Positions 18,507 through 27,188 of a stretch of 64,000 nucleotides of DNA are shown here, piece by piece (position 1 is the stretch's first letter; each line of letters starts with the position of its first letter). Source of the stretch: Bacteroidota bacterium. Its GTDB lineage: Bacteria; Bacteroidota; Bacteroidia; B-17B0; Aurantibacillaceae. Location of the stretch: assembly GCA_030681615.1 (NCBI GenBank), contig JAUXSA010000098.1, forward strand, positions 62,001-126,000, given 5' to 3'. Both the position numbers and the translations under genes were made by a program. Below the pieces are notes generated by a model, which saw only the letters and a program-made list of their open reading frames with translations, was not told the DNA's origin and ran no database searches.

Positions 18507-19633
18507 TCTTTTATTTAACTGTAAACGAAGCACCTTCAGGTATTTTTTCTTCACAAGTAATTGATGTGGTGAAATTCCTGAACAAAAATTTTGAAACAGA
18601 GGCCAGGTTACTGGCCTTTATTTCTTTGCGGGGTTATTTTGCCAACAGGAAAAGAATTAAGAACGAATTGCCAAATGCAATTGTTCTGCCCATGTATCCA
18701 AAAATGCAGAATTGGAAAAAAAATAATTTTCTGTTGAGTTTATTTTATTCTATTTATAAACCTGAAAAAATTATTGCAAGAAGTGTTATTGCAACCAAAC
18801 TAGCTTTAGCAATACGCGATAAAAATAAAGGCATAAAAGTAATTTATGATGGAAGAGGGGCCATTGAAGCAGAGTGGAGAGAGTATAAAGTAATTACTGA
18901 TAATGAATTGCTAAATTCGATTGCTTCTTATGAAAAAGAAGTGATCTTAAATTCTGACAATAGAATTGCGGTCTCTAATGCTTTAGTAGATCATTGGAAA
19001 ACAAATTTCTCGTATAAAGAAACAAAACATGTTATCATTCCCTGCACACTTAATAATGCTTTTGAAGCAATAAAAATCTCTGACGAAGCTATTCTCAAAA
19101 AAAGGAAAGAACTTGGTTTGAAGGCGGGGGATACTGTGTTTGTGTATTCTGGTTCGGTGGCAGGTTGGCAATCGTTTAATTTATTGGCTGCATTTATTGA
19201 GTCGGTTTTGCAAAAAAGTATTTTAAATAAGATCGTGTTTTTTTCTCCTGGAGATCCTAACATTGAAAAATTACAGAAAGCATTTCCAGAACAGACTATT
19301 TGTAAGCATTTAGATTCTAATAAAGTTGCAGACTATTTAATGGTTGGCGATTATGGTTTATTAATAAGGGAAAATTCTGTTACAAACAAAGTTGCTTCAC
19401 CTGTAAAGTATGCCGAATATCTTGCCGGTGGTTTAAAAGTAATTATCTCACCAGAGCTTGGCGATTATACGCAACTGTCTTCCAAAAAAAAATGGGGTTA
19501 TTTATATACAGAGTTTAATGATGCTATAATAAAACCAGGTGTCTTAGAAAAACAAAAAATTTCAACTGAAGCCATTCAGTTCTTCTCAAAACAAAATTAT
19601 AAAGAGCAGTATTTGCAATTGATCTCAACCTAA
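18503..19633 (+). CDS. GT4-like glycosyltransferase, last gene of the polysaccharide operon
   Basis: A 376-residue GT-B protein. The N-terminal half contains the conserved YDGRGAIEAEWREY block (about 112-125) and the linker VFVYSGSVAGWQSF typical of GT4 enzymes, and the C-terminal SPVKYAEYLAGGLKVII (about 297-313) is the nucleotide-sugar binding E-x7-E-like region. It starts with GTG in a GTGA overlap and its stop codon lies in a small hairpin that ends the operon. It differs in sequence from the three FPP..GRRW paralogues. Sugar specificity is unknown. Confidence 0.8.
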   Translation: MIFYLTVNEAPSGIFSSQVIDVVKFLNKNFETEARLLAFISLRGYFANRKRIKNELPNAIVLPMYPKMQNWKKNNFLLSLFYSIYKPEKIIARSVIATKLALAIRDKNKGIKVIYDGRGAIEAEWREYKVITDNELLNSIASYEKEVILNSDNRIAVSNALVDHWKTNFSYKETKHVIIPCTLNNAFEAIKISDEAILKKRKELGLKAGDTVFVYSGSVAGWQSFNLLAAFIESVLQKSILNKIVFFSPGDPNIEKLQKAFPEQTICKHLDSNKVADYLMVGDYGLLIRENSVTNKVASPVKYAEYLAGGLKVIISPELGDYTQLSSKKKWGYLYTEFNDAIIKPGVLEKQKISTEAIQFFSKQNYKEQYLQLIST

Positions 19634-19645
19634 CGTTCTGTTAGG
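19629..19645. terminator. Short hairpin between convergent genes
   Basis: CCTAAC-GTTCT-GTTAGG, a 6-bp perfect stem with a 5-base loop that includes the stop codon of the glycosyltransferase gene. It sits between this operon and the convergent TerC gene. The following T content is modest, so termination is plausible but weak. Confidence 0.4.
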
Positions 19646-19652
19646 CGCTTCT

Positions 19653-20444
19653 TTATATTCCCAGATCCTTCTTACGTTTAACAGCTTTTTCTTTCATGTT
19701 AAACATCTCTATAAATAAAGCAAAGGCTAAAGCTATATAAGCGTAATTTTTATTCAGTTCTATATGATCTTCTTTTGGAACAGAAAAATTATAACAGTCT
19801 ATAAGTCCTTCAGCAAGTAGTATCCCACCGATTATCAATAAAAAAACAAGGGCAATCATTTTAATACCTTGATTCTTATTAATGAACTGTGCAACATAAC
19901 CACTAAACAGGATCATTAACAGCATACTTATTACTACAGCGCTTATCATAATAAGTACAATGCCACTAACACCAACAGCCGCAAGTATACTATCAAAACT
20001 AAATACAAAATCAATAATTACAATTTGCAGTATAATAGCATTAAAGGATGTTTTTTTTGCTTTACCAATATGTTCTATCTCGTCCTCGTCGGTATAAATC
20101 TTCTCCATAATTTCCTGCCAGGTTTTTATAAGTAGAAATATACCTCCGCCAATTAAGATCAAACTTTTGCCACTTACGCCATAATCACCAACATAAAAAA
20201 GCGCTGCTTTTAAACCGGCTATCCAACCAATGAATAATAATAATACCGAGCGCACTACCAGTGCCAGAGTAAGCCCTATAGTACGGGCTTTTTTTTGTTG
20301 CGTTACCGGCAGTTTGTTTACTGCTATTGAAATAAAGATAATATTATCAATACCCAGTATTATTTCTAAAATCGAAAGGGTAATTAAACCAATAAGACCT
20401 TGTATTGAAAATAAGGCGGCAAAATCCGCAGACCAATCGTGCAT
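19653..20444 (-). CDS. TerC-family integral membrane protein
   Basis: A 263-residue protein with about seven membrane helices. The acidic membrane motifs EIILGIDNIIF and DFVFSFDSILA are the signature of TerC/Alx-type proteins, now linked to manganese export and metal loading of exported proteins. I prefer the ATG at 20444; a GTG at 20459 would add five residues but lies very close to the apparent promoter -7 element. It is convergent with the polysaccharide operon and monocistronic. Confidence 0.9.
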   Translation of the reverse strand: MHDWSADFAALFSIQGLIGLITLSILEIILGIDNIIFISIAVNKLPVTQQKKARTIGLTLALVVRSVLLLFIGWIAGLKAALFYVGDYGVSGKSLILIGGGIFLLIKTWQEIMEKIYTDEDEIEHIGKAKKTSFNAIILQIVIIDFVFSFDSILAAVGVSGIVLIMISAVVISMLLMILFSGYVAQFINKNQGIKMIALVFLLIIGGILLAEGLIDCYNFSVPKEDHIELNKNYAYIALAFALFIEMFNMKEKAVKRKKDLGI

Positions 20445-20460
20445 TTTTTTAAATTTCACA

Positions 20461-20468
20461 CAAAGATA
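20461..20468 (-). promoter_or_regulatory. Bacteroidota-type -7 promoter element of terC
   Basis: On the minus strand the bases read TATCTTTG, a full match to TAnnTTTG. Transcription would begin a few bases later, just before the ATG at 20444. No clear -33 TTG was found. Confidence 0.45.
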
Positions 20469-20540
20469 TTTAATTTTTGCCTAACTACTCATTAAATTTT
20501 AGTATTGATAGTCAATTAGTTAGATAATTTTAACAAAATA

Positions 20541-20569
20541 TTTAGTACTATGTAACACAAGGTACTAAA
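20541..20569. promoter_or_regulatory. Dyad operator, probably for PadR
   Basis: TTTAGTAC-N13-GTACTAAA, a perfect 8-bp inverted repeat; the 13-base spacer holds TATGTAACACAA. It directly precedes a TAnnTTTG -7 element and lies upstream of a small exported protein, PadR and PspC. PadR proteins bind long dyads of this sort and repress their own operons. The placement over the -33 region fits repression. Binding by this PadR is inferred. Confidence 0.6.
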
Positions 20570-20578
20570 ATAATACTG

Positions 20579-20586
20579 TATGTTTG
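20579..20586 (+). promoter_or_regulatory. -7 promoter element of the padR-pspC operon
   Basis: TATGTTTG, a full match to TAnnTTTG, 10 bases after the dyad operator and 61 bases before the ATG at 20647. A -33 TTG is not evident at the usual distance, where the operator lies. Confidence 0.5.
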
Positions 20587-20646
20587 TATCACCAAATAGC
20601 TATGGTTTAAAAGTACTGAATATAAAAGTTATAAAAATTAAAGAAA

Positions 20647-20997
20647 ATGAAAACAAACAATAAAATAAAAACAATGATACTGATGGCAGGTTTAATAATA
20701 ACCTCATTAAGTGTAAAACCAAACACAGTTTCAGGTATAAGTCCTGATGCAAGCGAAACCGAAAAAACAATTAAGGATTATTTTAAATTTCCTCAAATTG
20801 TAATTCCTGTAAACGGATCGCAAAAAGTAGAAGTGCTTTTTACAACCGATCAAAAAGGACACGTGGATTTTGTTTTAGCAAAAACAATTGACACAAATTT
20901 AAAAACTGAAATTGAAAAGCAGTTCTTAAAATTAAATCTTACAAAATTAAAGAACAATGTTGTGCATAGTGTTACGCTTAACATTAAAACAGTTTAA
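20647..20997 (+). CDS. Small exported protein with TonB C-terminal-like fold
   Basis: A 116-residue protein with an N-terminal signal or membrane segment (about 9-25) and a mature part whose pattern (QKVEVLFTTDQKGHVDFV, then an amphipathic helix EIEKQFLKLNL and a final strand) resembles the TonB C-terminal domain, without the long proline-rich stretch of TonB. Genes of this kind precede PadR/PspC operons in other Bacteroidota, as far as I recall. Function unknown; it likely acts in the periplasm and shares the operon's repression. Confidence 0.6.
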   Translation: MKTNNKIKTMILMAGLIITSLSVKPNTVSGISPDASETEKTIKDYFKFPQIVIPVNGSQKVEVLFTTDQKGHVDFVLAKTIDTNLKTEIEKQFLKLNLTKLKNNVVHSVTLNIKTV

Positions 20998-21026
20998 ATA
21001 GTATTAATAAAAAATTAAAACAGAAC

Positions 21027-21410
21027 ATGGGAAACTCAGAGAATACAGAAAAACCCGATGGGGGAGTTGAAAGGGCTGCCACTGCGCAAGCCCAAATGAG
21101 AAAAGGTGTTCTTGAACTCTGCATACTTTCTATCCTCTCGCAAGGAGATGCTTATCCAACAGAAATAATTGATAAACTAAAGGATACAAAGTTAGTAGTA
21201 GTTGAAGGAACATTATATCCGTTACTCACAAGATTAAAAAATACCGGATTACTTGGTTACAGGTGGGAAGAAAGTACCAGTGGCCCACCACGAAAATATT
21301 ATAAGCTTACAGAAATAGGCGCGCAATATTTAAAGGAACTCCAGCTTTCCTGGGGCGAGCTGGTAGAAGCAGTTAACAAAACAATTGAAAAAGGAAAAAA
21401 TAACATTTAA
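21027..21410 (+). CDS. PadR-family transcriptional regulator
   Basis: A 127-residue winged-helix repressor. After a 25-residue polar leader come MRKGVLELCILSILSQGDAYPTEII and VVEGTLYPLLTRLKNTGLL, the helix-turn-helix, then the wing WEESTSGPPRKYYKLTEIG, all standard PadR features. Length fits the short PadR-s2 group. It lies 12 bp before the PspC gene. PadR proteins commonly autoregulate through dyads such as the one at 20541-20569. Confidence 0.92.
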   Translation: MGNSENTEKPDGGVERAATAQAQMRKGVLELCILSILSQGDAYPTEIIDKLKDTKLVVVEGTLYPLLTRLKNTGLLGYRWEESTSGPPRKYYKLTEIGAQYLKELQLSWGELVEAVNKTIEKGKNNI

Positions 21411-21422
21411 AAATATTACAAA

Positions 21423-23228
21423 ATGAACAAAACAGTAACCATAAACATTAGCGGGATCATTTTTCATATTGAAGAAGATGCCTACGATAGCTTAAGCAAA
21501 TATCTTGCAACCATTAAAGGTTATTTTAGTAAGACCGATGGCGGTAACGAGATCATGAGCGACATTGAAGCCAGGATAGCTGAATTATTGCAGGAAAAAA
21601 TTAATGCAGTAAAACAAGTTGTATTAATGGTAGACGTAGACCATGTAAAAAGCATAATGGGTAAACCAGAAGATTTTGGCGAGAACCAATCTAAAGAAGA
21701 CGATAAAAAAGAAGAAGAACAAACCACTTTCGGCGAAAAAGTTAAACGCAGGTTGTTTAGAAACCCTGACGAAAAAGCAATAGGTGGGGTTTGTAGCGGT
21801 TTGGCTGCTTACTTTGATATTGATATTGTTTGGGTACGTTTAGCCATGTTCTTGTTAATATTTTTTGGTGGAATAAGTTTATGGGTATATATTATTTTAT
21901 GGATAATTATTCCTGAAGCTAAAACTACAGCCGATAAGTTTGCCATGCGTGGCGAATCAGCTAATATTAATAGCATAGTTCAAAATTTTAAGGAAGAAGC
22001 ACAGGATGTAAAAAATCGTTTTAAGAATAACGAGATCGGTAATACTGTAAGGGGCAATGTGGCAACACTGCTTAATGGTTTCTTTAATATTGTTGGTCGT
22101 TTAATAGGATTATTACTTGTATTTCTGGGTTGCGCTTTTTTATTCGCTTACGTAACATCTTTATTTGGAATTTCGGTTGCTGATTCTAACTCCGACATCT
22201 CTAACTGGAAAGCGGTGCTCTTTAGTTCATCTGCAAATTATGCTATGGCTGTTCTGGCTTTTATTATTGTAGCCGGTGTTCCTGTGTTCATGTTATTATA
22301 TGGAGGTATAAAATTGTTGTTCAAGATAAAATATAGTAACCGTTGGTTAAACCTAAGTATGGGTATTGTTTGGGTTGTTGGGCTTATTATTGGTTTTTGT
22401 GTAACAGTTACAACCGTAAAACAATTTAATGAAGGCTCTAAAGTAAAAGAAACAGTTGAGTTGCATGGATTAGGTAACGATACATTGGTAGTGAAATTAA
22501 ACCCCGCAATGGCAACATTAAAATCGTTGAATTTTGAAAATGCCGATGATCTTGATACTTATTTTGGAAGGAACAATAGCGGTTACCAATTTGGAGAGTC
22601 AAATAGAAAACTAACAATTATCGGACATGCAGATCTGGATGTGGTAGAAAGCAGTTCGGATAGTGTTGAGTTGGTTATTAATTATTCGGCAAGAGGCTAC
22701 AATAAAAAAGAAGCTAACGAAAATGCAAAAACAATTAAGTATAGCTACACACAGGCCAGTAATGTATTGATCTTTGACGAAGTATTCTCTGTTTTAGAAG
22801 GTTCAAAATTCAGGGCGCAGGAAGTTGATATTAAAATTAAATTACCAAAAGGCAAAGTTATTTTCTTTGATAAAAGTGTTAAGTATCTTTTAAACGATAT
22901 AGAAAATACAACCAATACATGGGATGGGCACATGGTAGGACGCAGATGGCAAATGACAGAAAGAGGTTTAAAATGTATTGATTGTGACGGTTTGGATGAA
23001 TTGGAAGAAGAAGATTTTCATCATGTAAATAACATTCATGCAAAAAATATTACCATAAACGAAGACGGTATTAAAGTGAACGGAACGGATGCTGAGATAA
23101 AAATTGATGAGAATGGTATTAAAATAAAAACTCCTAAAGAACCTGCAGAGCCTAAAGAGCCCGTTGAACCTAAGGAACCCGATACAAAGGGGTCAAAAGG
23201 TAACAAGGGTGACAAAGGAGAAAAGTAA
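21423..23228 (+). CDS. PspC-domain envelope-stress membrane protein
   Basis: A 601-residue protein. Residues 1-90 form a soluble N-terminal domain; a PspC domain occupies about 107-163 (RRLFRNPDEKAIGGVCSGLA, then a hydrophobic helix ending IIPEA). Further membrane helices lie near 220-245, 270-295 and 310-335, followed by an exported-looking beta-rich domain (about 340-530) and a charged tail with KEPAEPKEP repeats and a GSKGNKGDKGEK end. PadR-PspC pairs are a common stress unit in Bacteroidota. It probably senses or buffers membrane stress. The low-complexity tail is variable in such proteins. Confidence 0.85.
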   Translation: MNKTVTINISGIIFHIEEDAYDSLSKYLATIKGYFSKTDGGNEIMSDIEARIAELLQEKINAVKQVVLMVDVDHVKSIMGKPEDFGENQSKEDDKKEEEQTTFGEKVKRRLFRNPDEKAIGGVCSGLAAYFDIDIVWVRLAMFLLIFFGGISLWVYIILWIIIPEAKTTADKFAMRGESANINSIVQNFKEEAQDVKNRFKNNEIGNTVRGNVATLLNGFFNIVGRLIGLLLVFLGCAFLFAYVTSLFGISVADSNSDISNWKAVLFSSSANYAMAVLAFIIVAGVPVFMLLYGGIKLLFKIKYSNRWLNLSMGIVWVVGLIIGFCVTVTTVKQFNEGSKVKETVELHGLGNDTLVVKLNPAMATLKSLNFENADDLDTYFGRNNSGYQFGESNRKLTIIGHADLDVVESSSDSVELVINYSARGYNKKEANENAKTIKYSYTQASNVLIFDEVFSVLEGSKFRAQEVDIKIKLPKGKVIFFDKSVKYLLNDIENTTNTWDGHMVGRRWQMTERGLKCIDCDGLDELEEEDFHHVNNIHAKNITINEDGIKVNGTDAEIKIDENGIKIKTPKEPAEPKEPVEPKEPDTKGSKGNKGDKGEK

Positions 23229-23299
23229 GATCCGTTAAAAAGACTGTAACTTTTAAATAAGTTAAACCGTCTTAGTATTAAAATTAAAAAAAACGTAAA

Positions 23300-24640
23300 A
23301 TGAAAAAATATTTATTCATCCTGCTATTGCTATGCGTAATTTTTAGCAACGCACAAACGGATATAGAAAAAGCTGCACGCATAGATCTAATGTTGAGGGT
23401 TCATACAAAAAAGAACATGTTCAGCGGTTCAGTACTTATTGCTAAAAAAGGAAAAGTACTTTTAAGCAAAGGTTATGGTTTGGCAAATACAACTTCTACA
23501 ATCTCAAATTTGCCAACCACAAAATTTAAACTGGCATCTGTTTCCAAACAATTTACTGCAATGGCTATTATGATATTGCAGGAAAATGGAAAATTAAGTA
23601 CGGAAGATAAGCTTACAAAATATATTCCCGATTACCCGGATGGTGATAAAATTACAATCCATCATTTGCTTACACATACTTCTGGCATTCCAAATTTAAC
23701 CGCGTTACCGGTGTTTGATAGTATTAAAGGTAAACCACACACTTTGGAGCAGGTAATTGCCATAACAAAAAACAAACCACTGGAATTTGAACCCGGCTCT
23801 AAATTTAATTACAGTAATTCGGGATATATTTTATTGACTTATATTATTGAAGCTGCTTCCGGAAAAAAGTATGGAGATTATCTTAAGGAAACAATTTTTG
23901 ATCCTTTAGGAATGAAAAACTCCGGTTTATATCCGTCAAATGGTATTTTAAAAAATGCTGCGGTAGGATACACAGAGGCAAATGAAGGTTTGAAACCTGC
24001 AGCGTACATAGATATGACCATACCTGCAGGTGCAGGCGCATTGTACTCAACAGTTGAAGATCTTTTTTTGTGGGACCAGGCTTTATACACTGAAAAACTT
24101 GTAAAAAAGGAATCTATGGAGAAGATAATGACTGTTTTTAAAGAGAACTATGCTTACGGTTGGATGGTTACCAAATATAAAGATCATAAAAAGTTTTTTC
24201 ATGGTGGAGGTATTGAAGGATTTAATACGGTGATCAATCGTTTTACTGATGATGAGTTATGTATTATTATTTTAAAGAACGTAGACAATTATCAATTATT
24301 TAACGCGAATAAAATTGCCACAGCAATTATGTTTGGTGAGAAATTTGATTTGCCTAGCGAACATAAAATGATAACGGTAGATAAAAGTATTTATAAAACA
24401 CTGGTTGGCGATTATGAATTAGAGCCCGGATTTGTTTTAAGTATAACAACTGATGGCAGTAGCGTTTTTGCACAGGCAACAGGGCAGGATAAGAATGAGA
24501 TCTATCCAGAGAAGGAGAACTTTTATTTTTTAAAAATTGCAGATGCTCAACTAGAATTTAATAAAGATGATAAAGGCAACATTAGTTCAGTAACACTTTT
24601 CCAGGGCGGGGCAAAAATGCCAGGTAAAAAAATAAAATAA
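23300..24640 (+). CDS. Exported serine hydrolase, beta-lactamase/PBP4-like fold
   Basis: A 446-residue protein with a signal peptide (about 1-18, ending SNAQ). The SxxK nucleophile motif is SVSK near residue 81, the YxN motif is YSNSGY near 173, and the third box is HGGG near 312. The C-terminal 100 residues are a DUF3471-like beta domain. Class C-type proteins like this are esterases, D-aminopeptidases or carboxypeptidases more often than true beta-lactamases. It follows PspC by 71 bp with no terminator seen between them, so it may be in the same operon. Confidence 0.87.
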   Translation: MKKYLFILLLLCVIFSNAQTDIEKAARIDLMLRVHTKKNMFSGSVLIAKKGKVLLSKGYGLANTTSTISNLPTTKFKLASVSKQFTAMAIMILQENGKLSTEDKLTKYIPDYPDGDKITIHHLLTHTSGIPNLTALPVFDSIKGKPHTLEQVIAITKNKPLEFEPGSKFNYSNSGYILLTYIIEAASGKKYGDYLKETIFDPLGMKNSGLYPSNGILKNAAVGYTEANEGLKPAAYIDMTIPAGAGALYSTVEDLFLWDQALYTEKLVKKESMEKIMTVFKENYAYGWMVTKYKDHKKFFHGGGIEGFNTVINRFTDDELCIIILKNVDNYQLFNANKIATAIMFGEKFDLPSEHKMITVDKSIYKTLVGDYELEPGFVLSITTDGSSVFAQATGQDKNEIYPEKENFYFLKIADAQLEFNKDDKGNISSVTLFQGGAKMPGKKIK

Positions 24641-24692
24641 ATTCTTTACTATTTCATAATACCAGCTTTAAGTAGAATAGGTATTGTGAGCT

Positions 24693-24700
24693 TACTTTTG
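24693..24700 (+). promoter_or_regulatory. Possible -7 promoter element before the DoxX-like gene
   Basis: TACTTTTG matches TAnnTTTG. If used, the transcript would carry the hairpin at 24737-24776 in its leader, raising the chance of attenuation. No good -33 element is visible. Confidence 0.3.
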
Positions 24701-24736
24701 TAAAAAATTAATAGTCAATTTTTTTTCATGTGTACC

Positions 24737-24776
24737 ACCGCAATCCTTGCTGCAAATTAGGGTTGCGGTTTTTTTT
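24737..24776 (+). terminator. Rho-independent terminator after the padR-pspC-hydrolase genes
   Basis: A 10-bp stem (ACCGCAATCC with GGGTTGCGGT, one G-T pair) and a 13-base loop, followed by a run of eight T. It ends the operon that starts at 20647. It lies only 14 bp before the next start codon. Confidence 0.75.
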
Positions 24777-24790
24777 AAAACTAAAATAAA

Positions 24791-25195
24791 ATGAGCAGAA
24801 AATATATAAAGGAAATACTTGAACTCGTCTTTAGGTGGTATGTTTTTGTTTTTATGAGCCTTTACGGACTCGGCAAAATAATGGGAGGCCAATTTTATAC
24901 GCCAAAAAGAATTCCAGAAGAAGTGGCGGCTATTCCTCTAGGAAAAGCAGAAGGTTTTGAATTAGCCTGGACATTTATGGGCCACTCACATAATTATATA
25001 CTTTTTATTGGTATAACGCAGATCCTAGGGTCATTTATGTTATTATTTAATAGAACAAAGCTTATTGGAGTAGCCATTTTATTACCTGTATTAATCAATA
25101 TAGTTGTATTTGATATTATTTTTTTGGATAAATACGGTGCTTTAGCAAGTGCGGTTATTTATCTTTGTATGCTCATTTTCATTCTTTTTTTTTAA
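24791..25195 (+). CDS. DoxX-like membrane protein, ends at a poly-T tract
   Basis: A 134-residue protein with four hydrophobic segments, the arrangement of DoxX/DoxD-like small membrane proteins: an N-terminal helix ending YGLGKIMGG, a loop, then helices near 72-92, 95-112 and 117-134. The stop codon follows directly on nine T (25185-25193). With eight T the frame would run on into the downstream frame (NNERVIMAFKALT...), giving a longer protein with a further membrane segment. So the gene may be phase-variable, frameshifted by a sequence error, or simply end here. Function is unknown; DoxX proteins are linked to redox and sulphur chemistry. Confidence 0.65.
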   Translation: MSRKYIKEILELVFRWYVFVFMSLYGLGKIMGGQFYTPKRIPEEVAAIPLGKAEGFELAWTFMGHSHNYILFIGITQILGSFMLLFNRTKLIGVAILLPVLINIVVFDIIFLDKYGALASAVIYLCMLIFILFF

Positions 25196-25211
25196 TAATG
25201 AAAGAGTTATT

Positions 25212-25370
25212 ATGGCCTTCAAAGCTCTTACAAACTTTTCTTCAAATTCAGACGTTGATAAAGATGTAAAGCTTAAAATTTATAAGATACTTTCTATAGC
25301 AATTATTTTTGCATTATTATTTTTCCTCAACCAGGTAATTGTAAACTTGATTGGCCATGGAAAAGGGTAA
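25212..25370 (+). CDS. 52-residue single-TM protein, or the C-terminal part of the DoxX-like protein
   Basis: From the ATG at 25212 this frame encodes a polar N-terminus (MAFKALTNFSSNSDVDKDVK) and one membrane segment (about 27-47). The frame is also open upstream through the poly-T tract, where a one-base change would join it to the DoxX-like gene. A free-standing small membrane protein is equally possible. I recognise no family. Confidence 0.45.
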   Translation: MAFKALTNFSSNSDVDKDVKLKIYKILSIAIIFALLFFLNQVIVNLIGHGKG

Positions 25371-25436
25371 GTAATATAGTACAACATTGAATTTACCTGC
25401 GACATATCGGACTATTTTTTTTAAAACTTAAATAAA

Positions 25437-26213
25437 ATGAGAACCAGTAATTTATTTATTGCAGTTTCACTTATTAGTGTGTTTGCATTTAAACCAATTG
25501 AGAATTGGCTAATCGAAAAACATAAAGCTTATACATTCTATTACACTTCTGCTGATCAAAAACATAAAAAAGAATGTGTTGAATTAATGGATAACGGCGT
25601 AAAATTTGTAAAAACCTTTTTTAACGAGCCTTTTAAAAAAGAATTTGCAGTTTATATTCATCCCAACAGAAGATCGTTAGATACCACCTGGCAAAGAGAT
25701 TTTAAAATGCCGGAATTTAGATCAGAATGCTGGATGGTGGCCAGCGGCATGGCAACTAAACTGGATATTATTTCTCCAATAACCTGGGATAAAGAATCCT
25801 GTGAACACAGTTATTCAGAAAAAATAAAAACACAACAGTTAATTAACCACGAGTTGTTTCATGTCTTTCACGGACAATTAAATGCTAGTCCCGATTTTAG
25901 CGATGTAGATAATATTGATTGGTTTGTGGAAGGTATGGCAGCTTATGCATCAGGACAATGCGATAGTTTGCGAATGGCACAGGTAAAAAAAGCTATTGAT
26001 GAAAATAAAGTTCCAACCACGCTGGATAAATTCTGGACAGGTAAATTAAAATATGGTCTATCGGGCTCTGTTGTAAAATATATTGATGTGACCTACGGAA
26101 GAAAAAAATTAAGAGCACTTTTGGGATTCAATAAAAAGGCACAAATACTTAAAGAAATAAGTTGTAGCGAGGAAGAATTGTTGGTGAAGTGGAAAGAGTT
26201 TATGATGAAGTGA
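25437..26213 (+). CDS. Exported peptidase MA-like metalloprotease
   Basis: A 258-residue protein with an N-terminal hydrophobic export segment. HELFH near residues 138-142 is a zinc-binding HExxH motif, and WFVEGMAAYASG near 162-173 supplies the downstream Glu of the gluzincin group, as in peptidase MA (M61/DUF2268-like) proteins. It is likely a periplasmic or surface zinc peptidase of unknown substrate. Its stop codon directly abuts the stop codon of the convergent queG gene, with no intergenic base. Confidence 0.72.
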   Translation: MRTSNLFIAVSLISVFAFKPIENWLIEKHKAYTFYYTSADQKHKKECVELMDNGVKFVKTFFNEPFKKEFAVYIHPNRRSLDTTWQRDFKMPEFRSECWMVASGMATKLDIISPITWDKESCEHSYSEKIKTQQLINHELFHVFHGQLNASPDFSDVDNIDWFVEGMAAYASGQCDSLRMAQVKKAIDENKVPTTLDKFWTGKLKYGLSGSVVKYIDVTYGRKKLRALLGFNKKAQILKEISCSEEELLVKWKEFMMK

Positions 26214-27140
26214 TCACTTCTTCAAAAACATTAAATTCCGTTTTAAGCCTTTATACTTTGTTCGTTTAACCGCCGAGTTTTTAAAAATAGTATTAAACGT
26301 TTCTTCGGTAATATCGTTCCATTCGGCTTCTGTATAATTGAGTAAACCGTTAGTATTTTTAAATTGCCCTTCTGTATGCGGAGTGCTAAAGCTGTTCCAT
26401 GGACAAACATCTTGGCACACATCACAACCAAAAGCCCATCCATCCATTTTATCTTTAAATTCGGATGGAATATTTTCCTTCAATTCAATAGTTAAATAAC
26501 TAATGCATTTACTACCGTCAACAATATAAGGTGCAACAATGGCATCGGTAGGGCAGGCATCAAGACATTTGGTGCAGGTGCCGCAATAATCCTTTATTGG
26601 TCCATCGTATTCTAACTCTACATCAATAATTAATTCGGCAATAAAAAAGAAAGAGCCGTTTTCTTTATTAATTAAATTAGAGTTCTTTCCTATCCAGCCT
26701 AAACCGCTTTTTGCAGCCCACACTTTATCCATTACGGGCGCACTATCTACAAATGCACGACCCGAAATATTTCCTATCTCTTGTTTTAAAGAAAATAAAA
26801 ACTCATTTAATTTATCTTTTATTACTTCATGATAGTCTGTTCCAAAAGCGTACTTACTTATTTTTGGTGCAGTCTCATTTTGTTTTTGTTCAGGATAATA
26901 ATTGTATAATAAGGAGATGACTGATTTGGCATTATCAACCAACAAGCGCGGATCTAAACGTTTATCAAAATAATTTTGCATGTATGCCATTTGACCATGC
27001 TTATTCTCTTTCAGCCAATTTTCTAGTCGCGGCGCTTCTTTGGCCAAGAATTCTGCCTTGCTTATCCCGCAAAAATCAAAACCAAGGCGTTTTGCCTCCT
27101 TTTTTATGAAACCTGAATAATTATTTACCGTTAAACTCAA
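26214..27140 (-). CDS. queG: Epoxyqueuosine reductase
   Basis: A 308-residue cobalamin- and iron-sulphur-dependent enzyme for the last step of queuosine synthesis in tRNA. The two ferredoxin-like clusters are visible as [16 protein letters not shown] (about 186-201) and [11 protein letters not shown] (about 236-246), and [16 protein letters not shown] (about 96-111) is a family-specific segment. It lacks the C-terminal HEAT extension of some homologues. The start appears to be TTG at 27140, since no ATG is available upstream in frame. The -7 element lies only 6 bases before it. Confidence 0.92.
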   Translation of the reverse strand: MSLTVNNYSGFIKKEAKRLGFDFCGISKAEFLAKEAPRLENWLKENKHGQMAYMQNYFDKRLDPRLLVDNAKSVISLLYNYYPEQKQNETAPKISKYAFGTDYHEVIKDKLNEFLFSLKQEIGNISGRAFVDSAPVMDKVWAAKSGLGWIGKNSNLINKENGSFFFIAELIIDVELEYDGPIKDYCGTCTKCLDACPTDAIVAPYIVDGSKCISYLTIELKENIPSEFKDKMDGWAFGCDVCQDVCPWNSFSTPHTEGQFKNTNGLLNYTEAEWNDITEETFNTIFKNSAVKRTKYKGLKRNLMFLKK

Positions 27141-27145
27141 TAGGG

Positions 27146-27153
27146 CAAAGATA
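27146..27153 (-). promoter_or_regulatory. -7 promoter element of queG
   Basis: The minus strand reads TATCTTTG, a full TAnnTTTG match ending 6 bases before the TTG start. Transcription would begin at or next to the start codon, so a leaderless message is possible. Confidence 0.45.
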
Positions 27154-27188
27154 TTAAAGTAAATAATAGGGTAACTGGGTTAATTAAA

